This document shows positions 46,250-58,490 of a stretch of DNA of 64,000 bases, piece after piece. The DNA is taken from contig NC_079202.1 of NCBI RefSeq assembly GCF_026745355.1, positions 59,650,622 to 59,714,621 on the forward strand, written 5' to 3'. Numbering within the stretch: position 1 is the first letter of the stretch; every line of letters begins with the position of its first letter. The DNA comes from Beta vulgaris subsp. vulgaris (lineage: Eukaryota; Streptophyta; Magnoliopsida; Caryophyllales; Amaranthaceae). A program made the position numbers and the translations under genes. Under the pieces are notes generated by a model. The model did no database searches and had not been told where the DNA came from. It saw nothing but the letters and a program-made list of their open reading frames with translations.

Positions 46250-49200
46250 GGGTCGAACTGTTGATCTGTTGTCTATCCTTTTCTTATGAAATTGGCATGG
46301 TGTACATGCTTGGAATATTATTTTAAAGCAGCTTTATTGTGCATTTATAAATTGCAGGTATGAGTTGCTATTTTATCCTAGATACCACCTTGATCAAAGC
46401 TCACTATTGTGTAAAAAATCGTTGCTGACAAAGCCGATAGTGATGGATGTCTATCAAGATTATATACTTGTTGCCTATCGCCCATTTGATGTACACATCT
46501 ACCATGTGAAATTATCTGGTGAACTGACCCCTACAAGTAATCCAGATTTACAGGTAAAATTGCCTTCATTTGTTCTCTTTGTACTCCTGTTCATATATTG
46601 TATTGTTATTTGCATTTGAAGTCCTATAGAATCCAAAAAATTTCATGCATTTTCAAGTGATAAAATGACAAACAGCTTTCTACAGTACGAGAGCTCTCCA
46701 TCATGACCGCAAAGAGCCCTCCAGCATCTATGCGCTTCATACCAGATCGATTTTATAAGGACTATGCTTCAGTGAATCAAAAGTCACCCCAAGAGCCTGT
46801 CAGGTTTGTGTTTGAAAATGAAAATACTGCCACGTTAAATCACAAAATTTGTAGTTTACAATGACAATGCTTATGATGTCCTTTTTGATTGGTAGATGTT
46901 TGATATTGCGTGCAAACGGGGATCTGTCCCTTCTAGATATGGATGATGGGCATGAGCTGGAGCTAACAGATTCTGTTGAACTGTTTTGGGTTACATGTGG
47001 CCAAGCAGATGACAAAGAAAATCTCATTGAAGAAATTTCTTGGTTGGATTATGGTCATCGGGGAATGCAGGTGATAATTTCCCATTTCTGTGTGATCCTT
47101 TCATATAAGCTGTTCATTCTTGTTAACAACTTTAGTCTTGGGCTCCTTGCTTTTGGGCCCTCTTTTATTTAGATGTCTGAGAAGAGTATTGTGGAAGTTA
47201 ACTTTTACAGGTCTGGTATCCATCGCCAGGTGCTGACCCTTTTAAGCAGGAAGACTTCTTGCAGGTATTGACAGTTTATGTTCATTACCTAAGATTCTAA
47301 ATTTGGGACAGAATATGAAAAAGTTTCTGATTGTCTTTTTGATGTACTCATGAATCTATTCTTTGCCGCTGATGTTTGTCAGTTGTCATTCGGTTCTGTT
47401 AATAGCCTTTGTTTTGCGAACCTTGTGCATTTAGAATTCTCTTTACAATGTATGTGAATTGAAGTCGAAGTTGTGGTTCATTGGTGTTTTAGCCGTAACT
47501 CTTATCTTTCTGTTTCTAATGGAGTTGAAAGAGTGACTATGCTTTGGTTTTGGTCTGTGACATACTAAACCAGAATGACAGTGTAAGGGCTTGTTCAGAA
47601 ATGGTAGCTGTTAGTTGCTCTACAAACTGTCATTGTTGGATAGAGTCTAGAGATTAGCTGCCAAAATACTTGTGTTATGTAGGGTTTCTGCATAACTAGT
47701 TGCTAAAGTGGTGAAGGAAAAGCTACTGTAATGTTTTGAGTCTTATGATGTTGTCAACATAATAGAAGCTACTCCAAAAAAGTATTCGTCGAATACACCC
47801 TAAATTGTTTGTGCTTTTATTTATTATGGAGTAGGAGGAGAAAACAGATAAATCCTTGATAAGTGACTGAGTGTGGTTCCTTGTAGCCCTCTATGATGAT
47901 GAGCTCATTCTTTGCGCTCGACTCTCCAATGAACAAGAGTTTTCACCTTGCTATAATCCATTAATATCATATGCTTGATATATAAGCTATGTACGTCCAA
48001 CCCTTCTTACTTCGCAGTGGGTGAGAACCCTGCTTTGGCGGCGTTGGGCTAGTCTTCTTGTTTGATCCCTCCACATCATTTGCATGCGTTTGAGCAACCT
48101 GGTTAAGTTTGCAACAATTTGTCAACTTCTAAAACATACTTTTATGTATGTGTTGAGTTCTATAATAGGCTACCATCTTAAGAGATGTTTTTTTTTTTAA
48201 GGTCAATATCCCATATTGTTTTTCCTATTGAAGCATATGCTCATTTAGGGTGAGAGTTGAGGGTTCGCAAATGTGAACAAATTGTTTTGGGCCTATAGTT
48301 GTGCGCCTTAACTAAGGTGCTAACTCTTAAGGCTGGAGGGACCATAATTTTTTTTGCAGCCAAAAGTTTTCTCTGTTTACAGGCCATACATGGAGACAAC
48401 TCCGACCCACAATCCATTTTCATTTCGTGGAATTACCTTCAACCGGTCATGTTATGTGTCGCTATCTCAGATTCAGTTGGAATACACTTCACACTCACAA
48501 TGTGACTTGACATATTGGGATTATCCATTTTGTTATTGTAATAAAATAGTTTTGGAAAAATATTGTTTTTGAAACTCATCTTGCTATTTTGTATGGATTA
48601 TAGGAGATTTTGAATTATTTTATCTTGTATGTGAATATAATGGTATTACAGCTAATACGTTGAAAAATGGTCTATAATGGATGTCAGAGCATTGAAACAC
48701 ACATTACAGAATGACATTCTGTGGAACAATTAGTACAAAGAGAGCCTTGCACCTTTTGGGATCCACAATAAGGTCATGAGAAGTAAAAAGAAGAGTTATA
48801 TTTGAATTCTGTGTTATATGTGCCTTTCCTGGAGGAAAATTGAAAGGGGATCAAAAGAATACTGATAATGCACATTATGACAGTTACTAAGTCACTGGAT
48901 GCATGATTGTCGTTTCTGAATTTGACAAGTTTTACTTTTGACAGCTTTGTTTTATGCCTACTCAGAATTTACTACTAGGGGAATGAGTAGGCGTTTGTTC
49001 TTCTTTGTAATACTAACACCTGTATCATTGCGTGGAATTATAGTACTTATGCTATACATCATATTTGAATTTACCTGGAACTCTCTCTTTCAAAATGACA
49101 GTCATAGTTGGCTTTTCAAACAATAAAAAAAAGAAGTATCAAAAAGAACTGTCATAATGATTTTACTGTGTGTCTGTGAGCAATTGAGAGCGTTTGGGAT

Positions 49201-52200
49201 AGTCACATAGATATAAAGTTAGGCAGTGACTAGAAAGCAGAGAGATACCGATTAGTTGCTAGCATCAATGGCATATGTTATAGTATTACTTTGAGAATTT
49301 GTGTTCATTCATTCTCCTTCTAGTTTGTTTTGTTGCATTATCTTTTTTTCATTCAGAAAGTATGAGATAAAAAATGTTGGAAGTTAGATCTGCCTGTTTC
49401 TTCTCTCTGCTACTGATGCAAATATATACAAATTCCTTTAGCTGGATCCTGATCTGGAATTTGATCGTGAAATTTATCCATTGGGACTTCTTCCAAATGC
49501 TGGAGTAGTGGTTGGTGTTTGCCAGAGAATGTCATTTTCTGCTTGTACAGAGTTTCCATGTTTTGAGCCATCTCCCCAAGCACAAACAATATTGCATTGC
49601 TTGCTTCGTCATCTCCTTCAGGTATACCTCACTTCTCTTCATTCATATGTGATGGACTTTTCGAGTAGCTGTCTATTTTTTTACTTCTGTTTGCCCCTCT
49701 TCTCTTTGCAGTTGTAAAATTGTGTATAATGATTGTGACCATGACAAAAATAGGAAGCATTTAGTAGTTTATGTGAAAATTATCTAATCACAACATCAAC
49801 ACAGACCAGATGCTGTCGAGTGTTGACAATTGGTCGGTTTCAACTCCAAAATGTCTAATGGCAAAATTAATTACTTCATCCGTTCCATATGAAGTTGACA
49901 CACTTTTTAAGGAAGCCATGTGAAGAGGACAAAGATAGAGAGATAGATAAAAAGAGGGACCCACGTGAAATAAGAGAGATAGAGAGATCACAATCCCGAA
50001 TAAAGTATATTGCAATAATTTGAAACTTTCAAATAAGAGAAATGTTGCAATTTTATATGGAATGGAGGAAGTTCTTGATTGTTTGAATTAAGGTGCTTCA
50101 GAGTGTGTGTTTCCACTCTCTGCAATTATATGAACTGATTGGAGAAGTCAGTCTAATAACATCTGGAACATGCGCTTTTTGTTTATCTTTCTCATATTCC
50201 TATTAATAGTGACGATTCTAGTAAGAGCCATGCCCCTGCTCTAAAATGTCAAACAGAGTCCAAATCACCGGAGACAAGAATTTTGGCCAAAGGGCTTTGT
50301 CAGACTCCTTAGGCGCTATAAGTTTTACCGATATGGCATTTCCTACAGCTAATGAAGAAGGCAGGCTTCGGATTGAGCTTTCCGATTACTTAATTGCTTC
50401 AATAGTGCATGGACTTTTGAGAAGATAGCTACAAGCCTCTATAGTTGTTGACAATCCTTTTGATATGCTGTCTCTCTATGACCCATCACTGTCTCTAGAT
50501 TGTCTCTGTTCTTCCTAGCCATAAATTACTTTGCTTTTCAAATTGTGTGATCTCTTATTCTATAAACTTGTTTATCAGTTCTACTGGATGTAGTTCAAGA
50601 TCCTGCTTTTAAAGTTCCATGCTGCTATCTCTAATTCTCCTCTTCCTTAGTTAATCTGTGGGAATAATGGTTATATGGTAAGATGGTGGGGGTGTCCATA
50701 TAATTTGGGTCCCTCACTAAAAATATGTAACTTAAAAGTTTGACCTGTTGAGAAAATTTTGCACTTATTAGTTATTACATGGTTCTGTGTCTTGTCATTC
50801 CTGTTCTTTCTGTACTGACCTATTTCCAATTGGCTGACTATATCCACTAAGGCACTATACTCTTCCCTTAATGTACTGCTCCAGAATTTGCTCTTACTAC
50901 CCCCCCCCCCTCCCCGACCCAACCGTCGTCTGGGAACTTTATGGTAAAACAGCAAATGCACTAGCATTGTAATATTGTACTCGTGGCGCTTTTGTTTTAT
51001 AAAGGTTTTAGTTTTAGATCATGATAGCTGAAATACTGACAGTTATAGTGGGCAAAGTGGTACGCTGCAAGTTTTTAGAGTGTTGAATTTACTTCTTCCT
51101 TTTAGTAACACTTGATAAATTGTGATAAGACTGATAACTACTTGTCCTTGTCTGACTTATATATGGTGATCATAGTATCATTTCTTTCCTCAATCGCTTG
51201 CACCATATAGTTAAAATGTCGGCTTGTGGTTTCTTCCCTTGTTTTGTTGGATTTTTCTTTCCCCCTTTGGATCATGTTTCTTAAACTTAATTCTTTCCGG
51301 GCCCTGTCTCATCAATTTATCTCCTACTTCTCTAGAGGGACAAGATTGAGGAAGCTTTGAAGCTGGCACAATTATCAGCAGAAAAGCTCCATTTCTCCCA
51401 TTGTCTTGAGTGGCTCCTCTTTACAGTATTTGAAGCTGAAATTGCAAGGTATTTAGTCTGTAACAAGAAAATAGTGTCGATTGTTTGTTGCACATGTGTC
51501 TTCATATTGGATGCAGTAGCTATGTAACTTCTTCACCTGATTAAACAGTTGGTTATATTTTTACTCCACTGCCTAATTAAGACCACTTTGTGATAATAAT
51601 CAACATCCCCCTCCCCTAATTGTGCTGTCAGGGAGTCAGAGGTACTAACTTGATCCTTTTGCACTATTGTCCCTTACATGAGTTCTTTAATTCAAGTTTT
51701 CTGGTCTCTTTTCTTCTCTTCTTAAGCTGTAGATTTTCTGCTCTGCCATATAATCTCAATTTGCACTATTGTTTCTTGTATGAGCTTTGTTGTGGACGCA
51801 TTCAAGGGCTTCAGGCCAAGCATAATCTTATGCATGTGTTTTTTTATATTCGTACTTCCTACTCATGCGTGCCCAGCTACTTCTCCGATTCCACCTATTA
51901 ATTAACCTGTTTTACTTGCTCATACTAACTTCTAATGCATGCAGACCTTGCGCCATTAGAGTGAAAAGTACTAGAAAGAATTGAATAGCTCAAGTAACTA
52001 CGTATTGCTCTCTTTCTTCCTGGTCAACATGTTTCTGGTATATGAAATACATTAGCTCTGTCCTTATTTAATAGGCCATATTTTTATATTAGGTAATCTC
52101 AAAGTAATAGGCCAAATTTTAATTTTAGATAAGCTAGAGCAGTGAAGTTTCTTATATTACCCAGTTACCCTGAACATTTTATAGAAAAATTACATTGGTA

Positions 52201-55200
52201 TGGACTGAATATGTAAAAATTCAAATAGTGAAAGATAGTCGTGGTACTTCGTCTCAATTTTCTAAATAATGACACCAATAAAATGTGGCCTATTAATCAG
52301 GAATGGAGGGAGTAATTCAATATGACTCCCTATGCTGTATAGTTTTTTTTGGTGGGGTTGGGGGTGGTTGGGGACGGGAGGGGAGGGAACTGTGTTTCTT
52401 TCCTAAATGGTTAAAACCTAATTCTATCTGTGCTGGATTCGATTTACTGATTTGCTGTTTAAACCGTGTTGAACTTCTCTTTGCAGGTTAAGCATGAATA
52501 AAAATCAGAAGGCTGTCACCATTCACAAGCCTAGTAAAACACTCCTGGAGAAAACATGCGACTTGATCAGAAATTTCCCTGAATATCACAATGTTGTCGT
52601 GAGCGTTGCTAGGAAAACGGATGGTCGACATTGGGCAGATTTGTTTCCTGCAGCTGGTAGATCAACAGAGTATGCACCTTTCATTATTGTTTAAATATCC
52701 TTTGGCTAACATTCAGTGTGATCTTTTTGTTTATACATAAGAAGTTGTTAATAATAATTTAAAACCAAAGTACAGGCTTCATTACATAAATTAGATAATG
52801 ATGATGTTATACATTGGGTTTAGGGGTAATATGGGAAGTACAATATAATTAGGTTAGCTTGGAGAGAAAGCAAGAAAGTTAACTCTATATATAGAAGAGA
52901 TAAGTGATAGGAAGGGGATGATGAAAATATTGGAGACTTGTATTAGTGTTTGCTTTCAGAGTGTGTCAAGTCACTCGAAAAGTTGACAATCTATCTTACA
53001 ATTTCTGTTGATGTCCATATTATCAATTAAAAATCAGCTTTCTTTCGTAAGCTTCTTCCTTAATCTGCTTTAGAGATATCAAGATGACCAAGCACCAAGG
53101 TGTCGTTTGCATCTCATTCTACTCTTGCAAATGTTTAGATTGGTTTTTAGTGCTTCATCAAAAGCTTAGATAATTGCATAGATATACGAACCTCCTGCAA
53201 CCTGGGATATGTAGCAAATCTATTACAAACATTCCACATCACTTCTTGAGTACATTGATGCTCAGGCATGCTGTTTGTCCTGAATACTTTGGTGGTTTCG
53301 TTTTTTGCCATACATAAGTTATTGCCTGTACGGCTGTATCTGCGATCACTTCTTGAGTACATTGACTATAAGTTTAATTTGTTATATTGCACATCTGCAC
53401 TTGCAACAGGTTGTTTGAGGAGTGCTTTCAGAGAAGATGGTACCAAACTGCAGCTTGCTACATCCTAGTAAGTGCGTTCTTAGTTTTATATGATATCTAT
53501 TTGCTTTTTTTGGATGGTGCTGTGGTTTTCGAGGAACTATTCGGTCTTAAAAATCTTTTTGTTGTGGGATCAAGATGTTCTCTCGTTCAATGTTAAGCTC
53601 ATATATGTCAAATCTTCCCAGGTTATTGCCAAACTTGAAGGTCCTGCAGTCAGCCAGTACTGTGCTTTGCGCTTGTTACAGGTACTTGAAGTGGACCGTG
53701 TCGCTAGGCTAATTTTATATCTTCATTTTGCTGTCATCCCTCTGACTCACCAGGAGCCTCTATGTTTTGCAGGCAACTCTTGATGATTCTTTGTATGAAC
53801 TTGCTGGGGAACTAGTAAGTAGTTTAGATTAGGTGTTACTTTTAGTGGGTTCATCTCACCTTTTACCCATTTTCACATAAACAAAAAACCTGCATTTTCA
53901 GGTGAGGTTTCTGATGAGATCTGGAAGAGAGTATGAGCAGGCACCGACAGAATCAGATGGAATTTCACCTAGATTTTTGGGTTATTTTTTGTTCTCTTCA
54001 AAGAAGCAGCCTTTTGATTCCAAGAGGTAATGTACTTATTCTGCTTCCTTGCAGTTTAAGGTTTGCTGCTGAGCCTTCTGAAATTCTAAGTGATGGTAAC
54101 AAGACCATATTGTCTTTGGTGCAGCAGCACTCATAAAGAGCAGAGTGCGCATATTGCTTCTGTTAGAAGCATTTTGGAAAGCCATGCTAGCTATTTAATG
54201 TCAGGGAAGGAGCTGTCGAAACTTGTTGCGTTTGTGAAGGGCACTCAATTTGATGTAGTGGTAAGTGAACTTTAGTGTATATTTCTTGTTAATTACTCTT
54301 ATCATTAATAATGCATTGCTAGTGTTGAAGGCTGCTTATAACATACATCCTTACTTCCCCAGACTACTTAATGACTGATTCAATCATGCTGTCGCCATAT
54401 TCTGTTTAAGGCAATTATGTTATGGCTTTTATCATAAGTGATTTATAACTTGCATCTGAACAGGACTTCCTCCAACGAGAAAGATATGGATGTGCTCATT
54501 TAGAAAATTTTGCTTCAGGTCTTGAACTTATTGGGCAAAAGGTACTTTCGTTTTCTTTTCTTTCTTCTGCTGATCTGCAACTCACACATGTGCTAAGTTT
54601 CTGCAATTTATTACTTTGATGTTATCGTCTTTTACTGCTGGTTTAATGATTTAATTTCCCGTGCTTCACCTTCCTTTCTTGATTGGTTATTTTAGTATGT
54701 TTAACCTTTATATCCTAATTGTTCCTGAATTTGATTCGGCATGTTTAGCTTCAAATGGGTACACTTCAGAGTCGGTTGGACGCAGAATTTCTCTTGGCTC
54801 ACATGTGCTCTGTCAAATTTAAAGAATGGATTGTTGTCTTGGCCACTCTCTTGAGAAGATCCGAGGTATAAAACTAAACTTAAAGTAGTACTTGGAATTA
54901 GTTTTAGTACTTTGATATCAATGTTGACTTGGTTCAAAATCATCTCCACCTGACGCATGGAAGTGGCTCAAAACACTTCAAGTGCATTTTTGATTCAACT
55001 TATGGAATGGAAAGGAATGATATTAAAGGTGTTTGGTTCCACTATGGATAAAAACTTTTAGGTAGGGATTGATGATGATAATGTAATGTGTTACTCTAGG
55101 GTTGCGGGATGATAATAATTGTGTGGAAATAGTCACCTAAAAAATCGGAAACTATTACCCTACGCCTCATACCAAAGAAGTATGTGAAGAAAATGGTTTC

Positions 55201-56985
55201 TTATTCTTGTGTTTCCAACACTTACAAATGTGACATCAAATATGCTGCAAGTGTTATCAAGTACCTGTAATTGCATTCATATAGCTGAATTGCATTTGAT
55301 GGCATATGATAGTGAAATGTATTTACTTTTTCTTGTTCCTGTTTTGAAGCACGGATTCTGCCCTAGGAAAGGATGAGGCAACATGAACTTATGAGTTATC
55401 ATCATGTCATCTGAAAAAATTCTTTTAAACGTCCTGCAGGTACTCTTTGATCTATTTCGGCATGATGCGCGTCTATGGAAAGCATATTGCATTACTCTCC
55501 AGGTATGCTGCTTCATGACAATCAAAATAGATTATCTAATCATAGATCCCCACAATCCTAGAAATAGAATTACTCACTCATATTTATGAAAACAATAACA
55601 AAATCAATATAAAAACTCATACTTTGAAACATTGCAAATAACTAAGAAAGTAATCTAATCAACAATAGAGAAAGCAATAAAGAAAGATTATCAAATTGAA
55701 GAATTGTATTGAACTTGTGAATAATCCAAAGGTTTGATCTTGAATTCAAAGCGAAAAGCAATAAACTAGGGTTCTTAAATCACTCTCTAGAGAAAACTGT
55801 GAAAACTAATGGTTAAAAACAAAGATGAATTAAAGAAATTCTAATTTGGCTATTTATACTAGTCTTTAAACAATTAGGAAAAAGTCTTATATAGCCCGGA
55901 ATTCATAAAAAGTGCGTGTCGAGTCACCGCCCAATCGGGCCAAGTTATTCCCGTAATCGGGCTCACTAAAATGGAAGCAGCACAAAAACCACAAGGGCCA
56001 TGCAATCGGGCGGGTACTATCCCAACAGTGCACACATCAGCATCTTCATGGGCGCCCGATTTTCTACTGTTATATGACCGCTACACTAGATTGGAAAGGT
56101 TTGATACTGAGTCCCGAGGACACTTTCCGGGACCCTTGAGACTCAGTATCAAACCTCTCCAATCTAGTCTTGCGGTAATATAACAGTAGAAAATAAGGAA
56201 TAAATCCTTAAAACCTGCAATTCGACACAAAACAACAAACCAAAACTAGATGTAGAATGTTAGTACAAAATGGCTCCTAAGAGCACCATAACATCCTTTT
56301 TAGCATATAAGCAGTGGGGTAAAACTCTATAAAATCATAACATCAAAACGTTCCAAAAAAAGAATACGTTTCATGTACAGTAAAACGGAGATGGTACAGA
56401 ATACTGATTATATCATTAATGAACCTTGAACTGTTATAAGAGGCTCTTATATTTATACTGAGTTTTCAATGGGGAAAATTGTTGCCAAAGTTTGTCTTAA
56501 ATTTATAGATGTCTATAAGAGGCTCTTAAATATTTACAGAGTTAATATGTGCACATATAATATGATATAAAAATACCTACTGTCCTATTTGTTCTTCTTG
56601 AACGGAATGCCTCTATTATCGAGTCAATGTTCACAAATTCCCAGCAGTATCGACTTTCTTATACTTCTACAAATATGTAATTTTAGATAATAATGATTTA
56701 AGTTTGTCTTGGACACTATGAAAAACCAACCATGACGAACAAAAACTAAAGATATCAATGGTCGAAGCCTGCTACCAACTTTTAATATTTCAGGGTTCTG
56801 TGTGATCGTGCAACTTGTACAGCCTATGAACCGGCTCTATATTGCTTATTGATATCCTTTACCAATTTAATACCCTTCTGTTTCCTTTGTTTATGTAGTC
56901 ACAACCAGCATTTGCTGAGTATCATGATTTGCTCGAAGACCTCGAAGAAAGACTTTCATCTGTTACAAAATTTCAAGAGATATGA
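39764..56985 (+). CDS. RIC1: RIC1-like Rab GEF subunit, 23 exons
   Basis: Exons: 39764-39910, 41819-41926, 43260-43408, 43739-43820, 44141-44556, 44803-45235, 45319-45542, 46358-46553, 46676-46803, 46896-47070, 47211-47264, 49442-49621, 51336-51448, 52487-52669, 53410-53467, 53622-53681, 53773-53814, 53902-54026, 54125-54260, 54464-54541, 54749-54865, 55440-55502, 56899-56985. All introns are GT-AG and the 3354 nt stay in frame: 1117 residues, the expected length for plant RIC1. The N-terminal ~680 residues form a WD40-like propeller (WTPDNSAFAVGW, AGLHGLILYDIR, VMDVYQDYILV). The RIC1 domain follows from about residue 700 (HCLLRHLLQ, KLVAFVKGTQFD, FKEWIVVLATLLRRSE). In yeast and animals RIC1 with RGP1 activates Ypt6/Rab6 for endosome-to-Golgi traffic; the same role is inferred here. 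Exon 19 has a tandem GCAGCAG acceptor that may add or drop one Ser. Confidence 0.96.
39978..40405. repeat. Tandem 217-bp duplication in RIC1 intron 1
   Basis: The unit beginning TTTAGTTAATTCAG is present at about 39978-40194 and 40195-40405, with matching GAATTGAAATGTTGTTTGGA and ACTATATCATGGCATTGTG blocks. Differences are a few substitutions and short indels. Confidence 0.88.
46155..46246. repeat. Compound (TA)n(TG)n(TA)n in RIC1 intron 7
   Basis: About 11 TA units, then about 13-14 GT units, then a short break and about 18 TA units. Prone to length variation and to Z-DNA or cruciform formation by composition. Confidence 0.92.
49874..50071. mobile_element. Stowaway-like MITE in RIC1 intron 12
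   Basis: The left end CTTCATCCGTTCCATATGAA and the right end TTATATGGAATGGAGGAAG are inverted. TA precedes it; the right-side TA is changed to TT. Confidence 0.72.
50208..50518 (+). pseudogene. Unidentified gene-like fragment in RIC1 intron 12
   Basis: From 50208 one frame reads SDDSSKSHAPALKCQTESKS and continues to a stop at about 50312. An overlapping frame (50246-50428) then gives ISFTDMAFPTANEEGRLRIE and LSDYLIASIVHGLLRR. After its TAG the same frame continues open to 50518 with ASIVVDNPFDMLSLYDPSLS. The composition is much more protein-like than the surrounding intron. It is not part of RIC1, whose exons 12 and 13 join without it. A frameshift plus an in-frame stop suggest a decayed retrocopy or captured piece of another gene. 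I do not recognise the source. Confidence 0.4.
52055..52312. mobile_element. Stowaway-like MITE in RIC1 intron 13
   Basis: The left end GCTCTGTCCTTATTTAATAG and the right end CTATTAATCAGGAATGGAGG are inverted and flanked by TA. GGCCATATTTTTATATTAG pairs loosely with AAAATGTGGCC near the right end. Confidence 0.75.
55850..55858 (-). promoter_or_regulatory. Antisense TATA box in RIC1 intron 22
   Basis: TATAAATAG on the minus strand, a close match to the plant consensus. Transcription from it would run toward RIC1 exon 22 (55440-55502) in antisense. Activity is unproven. Confidence 0.4.
56060..56193. repeat. Long near-perfect hairpin, 60-bp arms
   Basis: The left arm 56060-56119 and right arm 56134-56193 are reverse complements except for about 7 positions, with a 14-bp loop. 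Arm landmarks are TTGGAAAGGTTTGATACTGA and, opposite, TCAGTATCAAACCTCTCCAA. Size and pairing would allow a young microRNA- or siRNA-type precursor, or simply a small foldback element. Confidence 0.85.
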
Positions 56986-58490
56986 CATCAAAATAGCATA
57001 GTCGTTGGCTTTCATTCCAACATGGTTTGCAGGCTTCTGACTGTTATCAGCTTGAATTGGTATGCTACCTAGGCAAAAAGCTCTGTTAACCTTGAATGAT
57101 CATTCTTCCACTTGATAGGGTTTTACCTGTTTATTATGTGTATGAGCAGCAAAAGTGTACCATTCTTTTTTACTTTGTAACATTATTTTACCATTTCAAT
57201 TAGATTGATAGCATCTTTTCCGGTTGTACATAGAAGCTAGAGTCTAGGATGCAGCCGTGAAACCGTGGTTGCGGCCGGCAGTTTAGAAGCCTGGGTCAAT
57301 ATATAGTTTGTATACAGTATACCCCTGTTTTTGTATCAATTGAAGGATATGTATGTCCCAAATAAAATAGAAGGTTTTCAAGTCACATTGTCACAACACA
57401 AACTCCTCTTTCATTTAAGATACAGGCTGTTTTAGCAGTTTATACTTCCGAAATGGTAACCGTCAAATTGGACCGTTAGTATGTTCAACTCTTTTAGTAG
57501 TGAGAATAGTAGAAAGAAAATGTACTCAAAAGTATATATTGAGAACAATTTAACAACAATGTACATATTTTAAAAAAAATTATCCCATCAGATAAAGAGT
57601 TGGTAGTTCATCAATGGTGTTGTTTTAATTTCTTGGTTTGGCAATGTGATTCCATTTTCTTTGCATGGTTGAAAAGGAATAAAAAAAAACTACATTTATT
57701 TTGCATATAATTCAAGTTACATTCTTATCGGAAAAATATATTTTTTTTGTTTCAATTTAGTTGTGACACTTTTAAAATCATGGACTCCTAGGCAATTTTT
57801 GGAAAGGAGAGAGATAGAGAAAGAAAATAAAAGAGTCTCATGTGATAGGAGAGAGATAAAGAGAAGTTATTGCTCAAAATGAAATTGAAATTTCCTGAAA
57901 TAAAAAGTGTCACAACTAAATTGAAACGGAGGAATTATATAAATTCAACCTACATTACACGATTAGACTTCCGGTTAGAAGCCTCGTCTACCTAAGATTA
58001 TTTTTTCCTCTTCATTTTTTTGGAGTGTTGTCTTGAACAAAATTAGGACGAATATTCACCAACGTTGAGTTGGGATAAGGAGGACTGGAGGAGTACATAG
58101 TAAATCTGAATTTCGTAGCACAATTACTCTTGCTAAATTATTGTAACAAGTTCTGAGTAGAAGGAAGAATGACAAAGGAAAGACAAACATAACTTTGTTC
58201 TCATTAACTATGTTAAGAAGATTATAATTACACACTCAAACCATGGAAGATTACTCCAGCCTTCCATTTTGTAGTTTTACAAGAAGTACAAAGTTTTTTA
58301 TACATTGGTATTGATTAGAAAAGTCACGCTGGAAAAATCAAGGGGGTTTAAACTGTAAAAGAAATACATCAGGCTCTCAAGCTCCACGTAGAAAGTGAAC
58401 GATTTTACGTCACTAGAAATAAACCTGGCTCAAACTCTGTTGTTTCATCAGTTGTTGCCGTGTACAGTGTACTGAGTCGTGATTAGCACC
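56986..58490. other. Convergent gap between RIC1 and FRO
   Basis: It holds the two 3' UTRs and the MITE at 57741. No gene is seen between the two converging genes. Confidence 0.6.
57741..57935. mobile_element. Stowaway-like MITE between RIC1 and FRO
   Basis: The right end CTAAATTGAAACGGAGGAAT and the left TTTGTTTCAATTTAGTTGTG are inverted. GAGTCTCATGTGATAGGAGA is shared with 35293-35499, a close relative. The left CTCCG terminus is eroded. Confidence 0.75.

Larger units (their letters stand above)
55519..56250 (-). mobile_element. Uncharacterised insertion in RIC1 intron 22
   Basis: The left boundary is near 55519 and the right near 56250, both approximate. Read on the minus strand it has, in order, a long hairpin (56060-56193), GC-richer sequence with repeated CCCGATTGGGC-like words, a TATA box (55850-55858), and then leader-like sequence with AGAACCCTAG and GGATTGTGGGGATC. 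This resembles the promoter-and-leader part of a retroelement LTR or another transposon, in antisense to RIC1. Target duplications were not found. Confidence 0.45.

Noticed and set aside
50246..50428. Treating this frame as a RIC1 exon
   Set aside because: Exons 12 and 13 join in frame to give the conserved HLLQRDK sequence, and the frame ends in TAG.
50901..50917. Poly-C run as a regulatory or assembly-relevant signal
   Set aside because: A simple homopolymer run in an intron; may also be a length error, so nothing was built on it.
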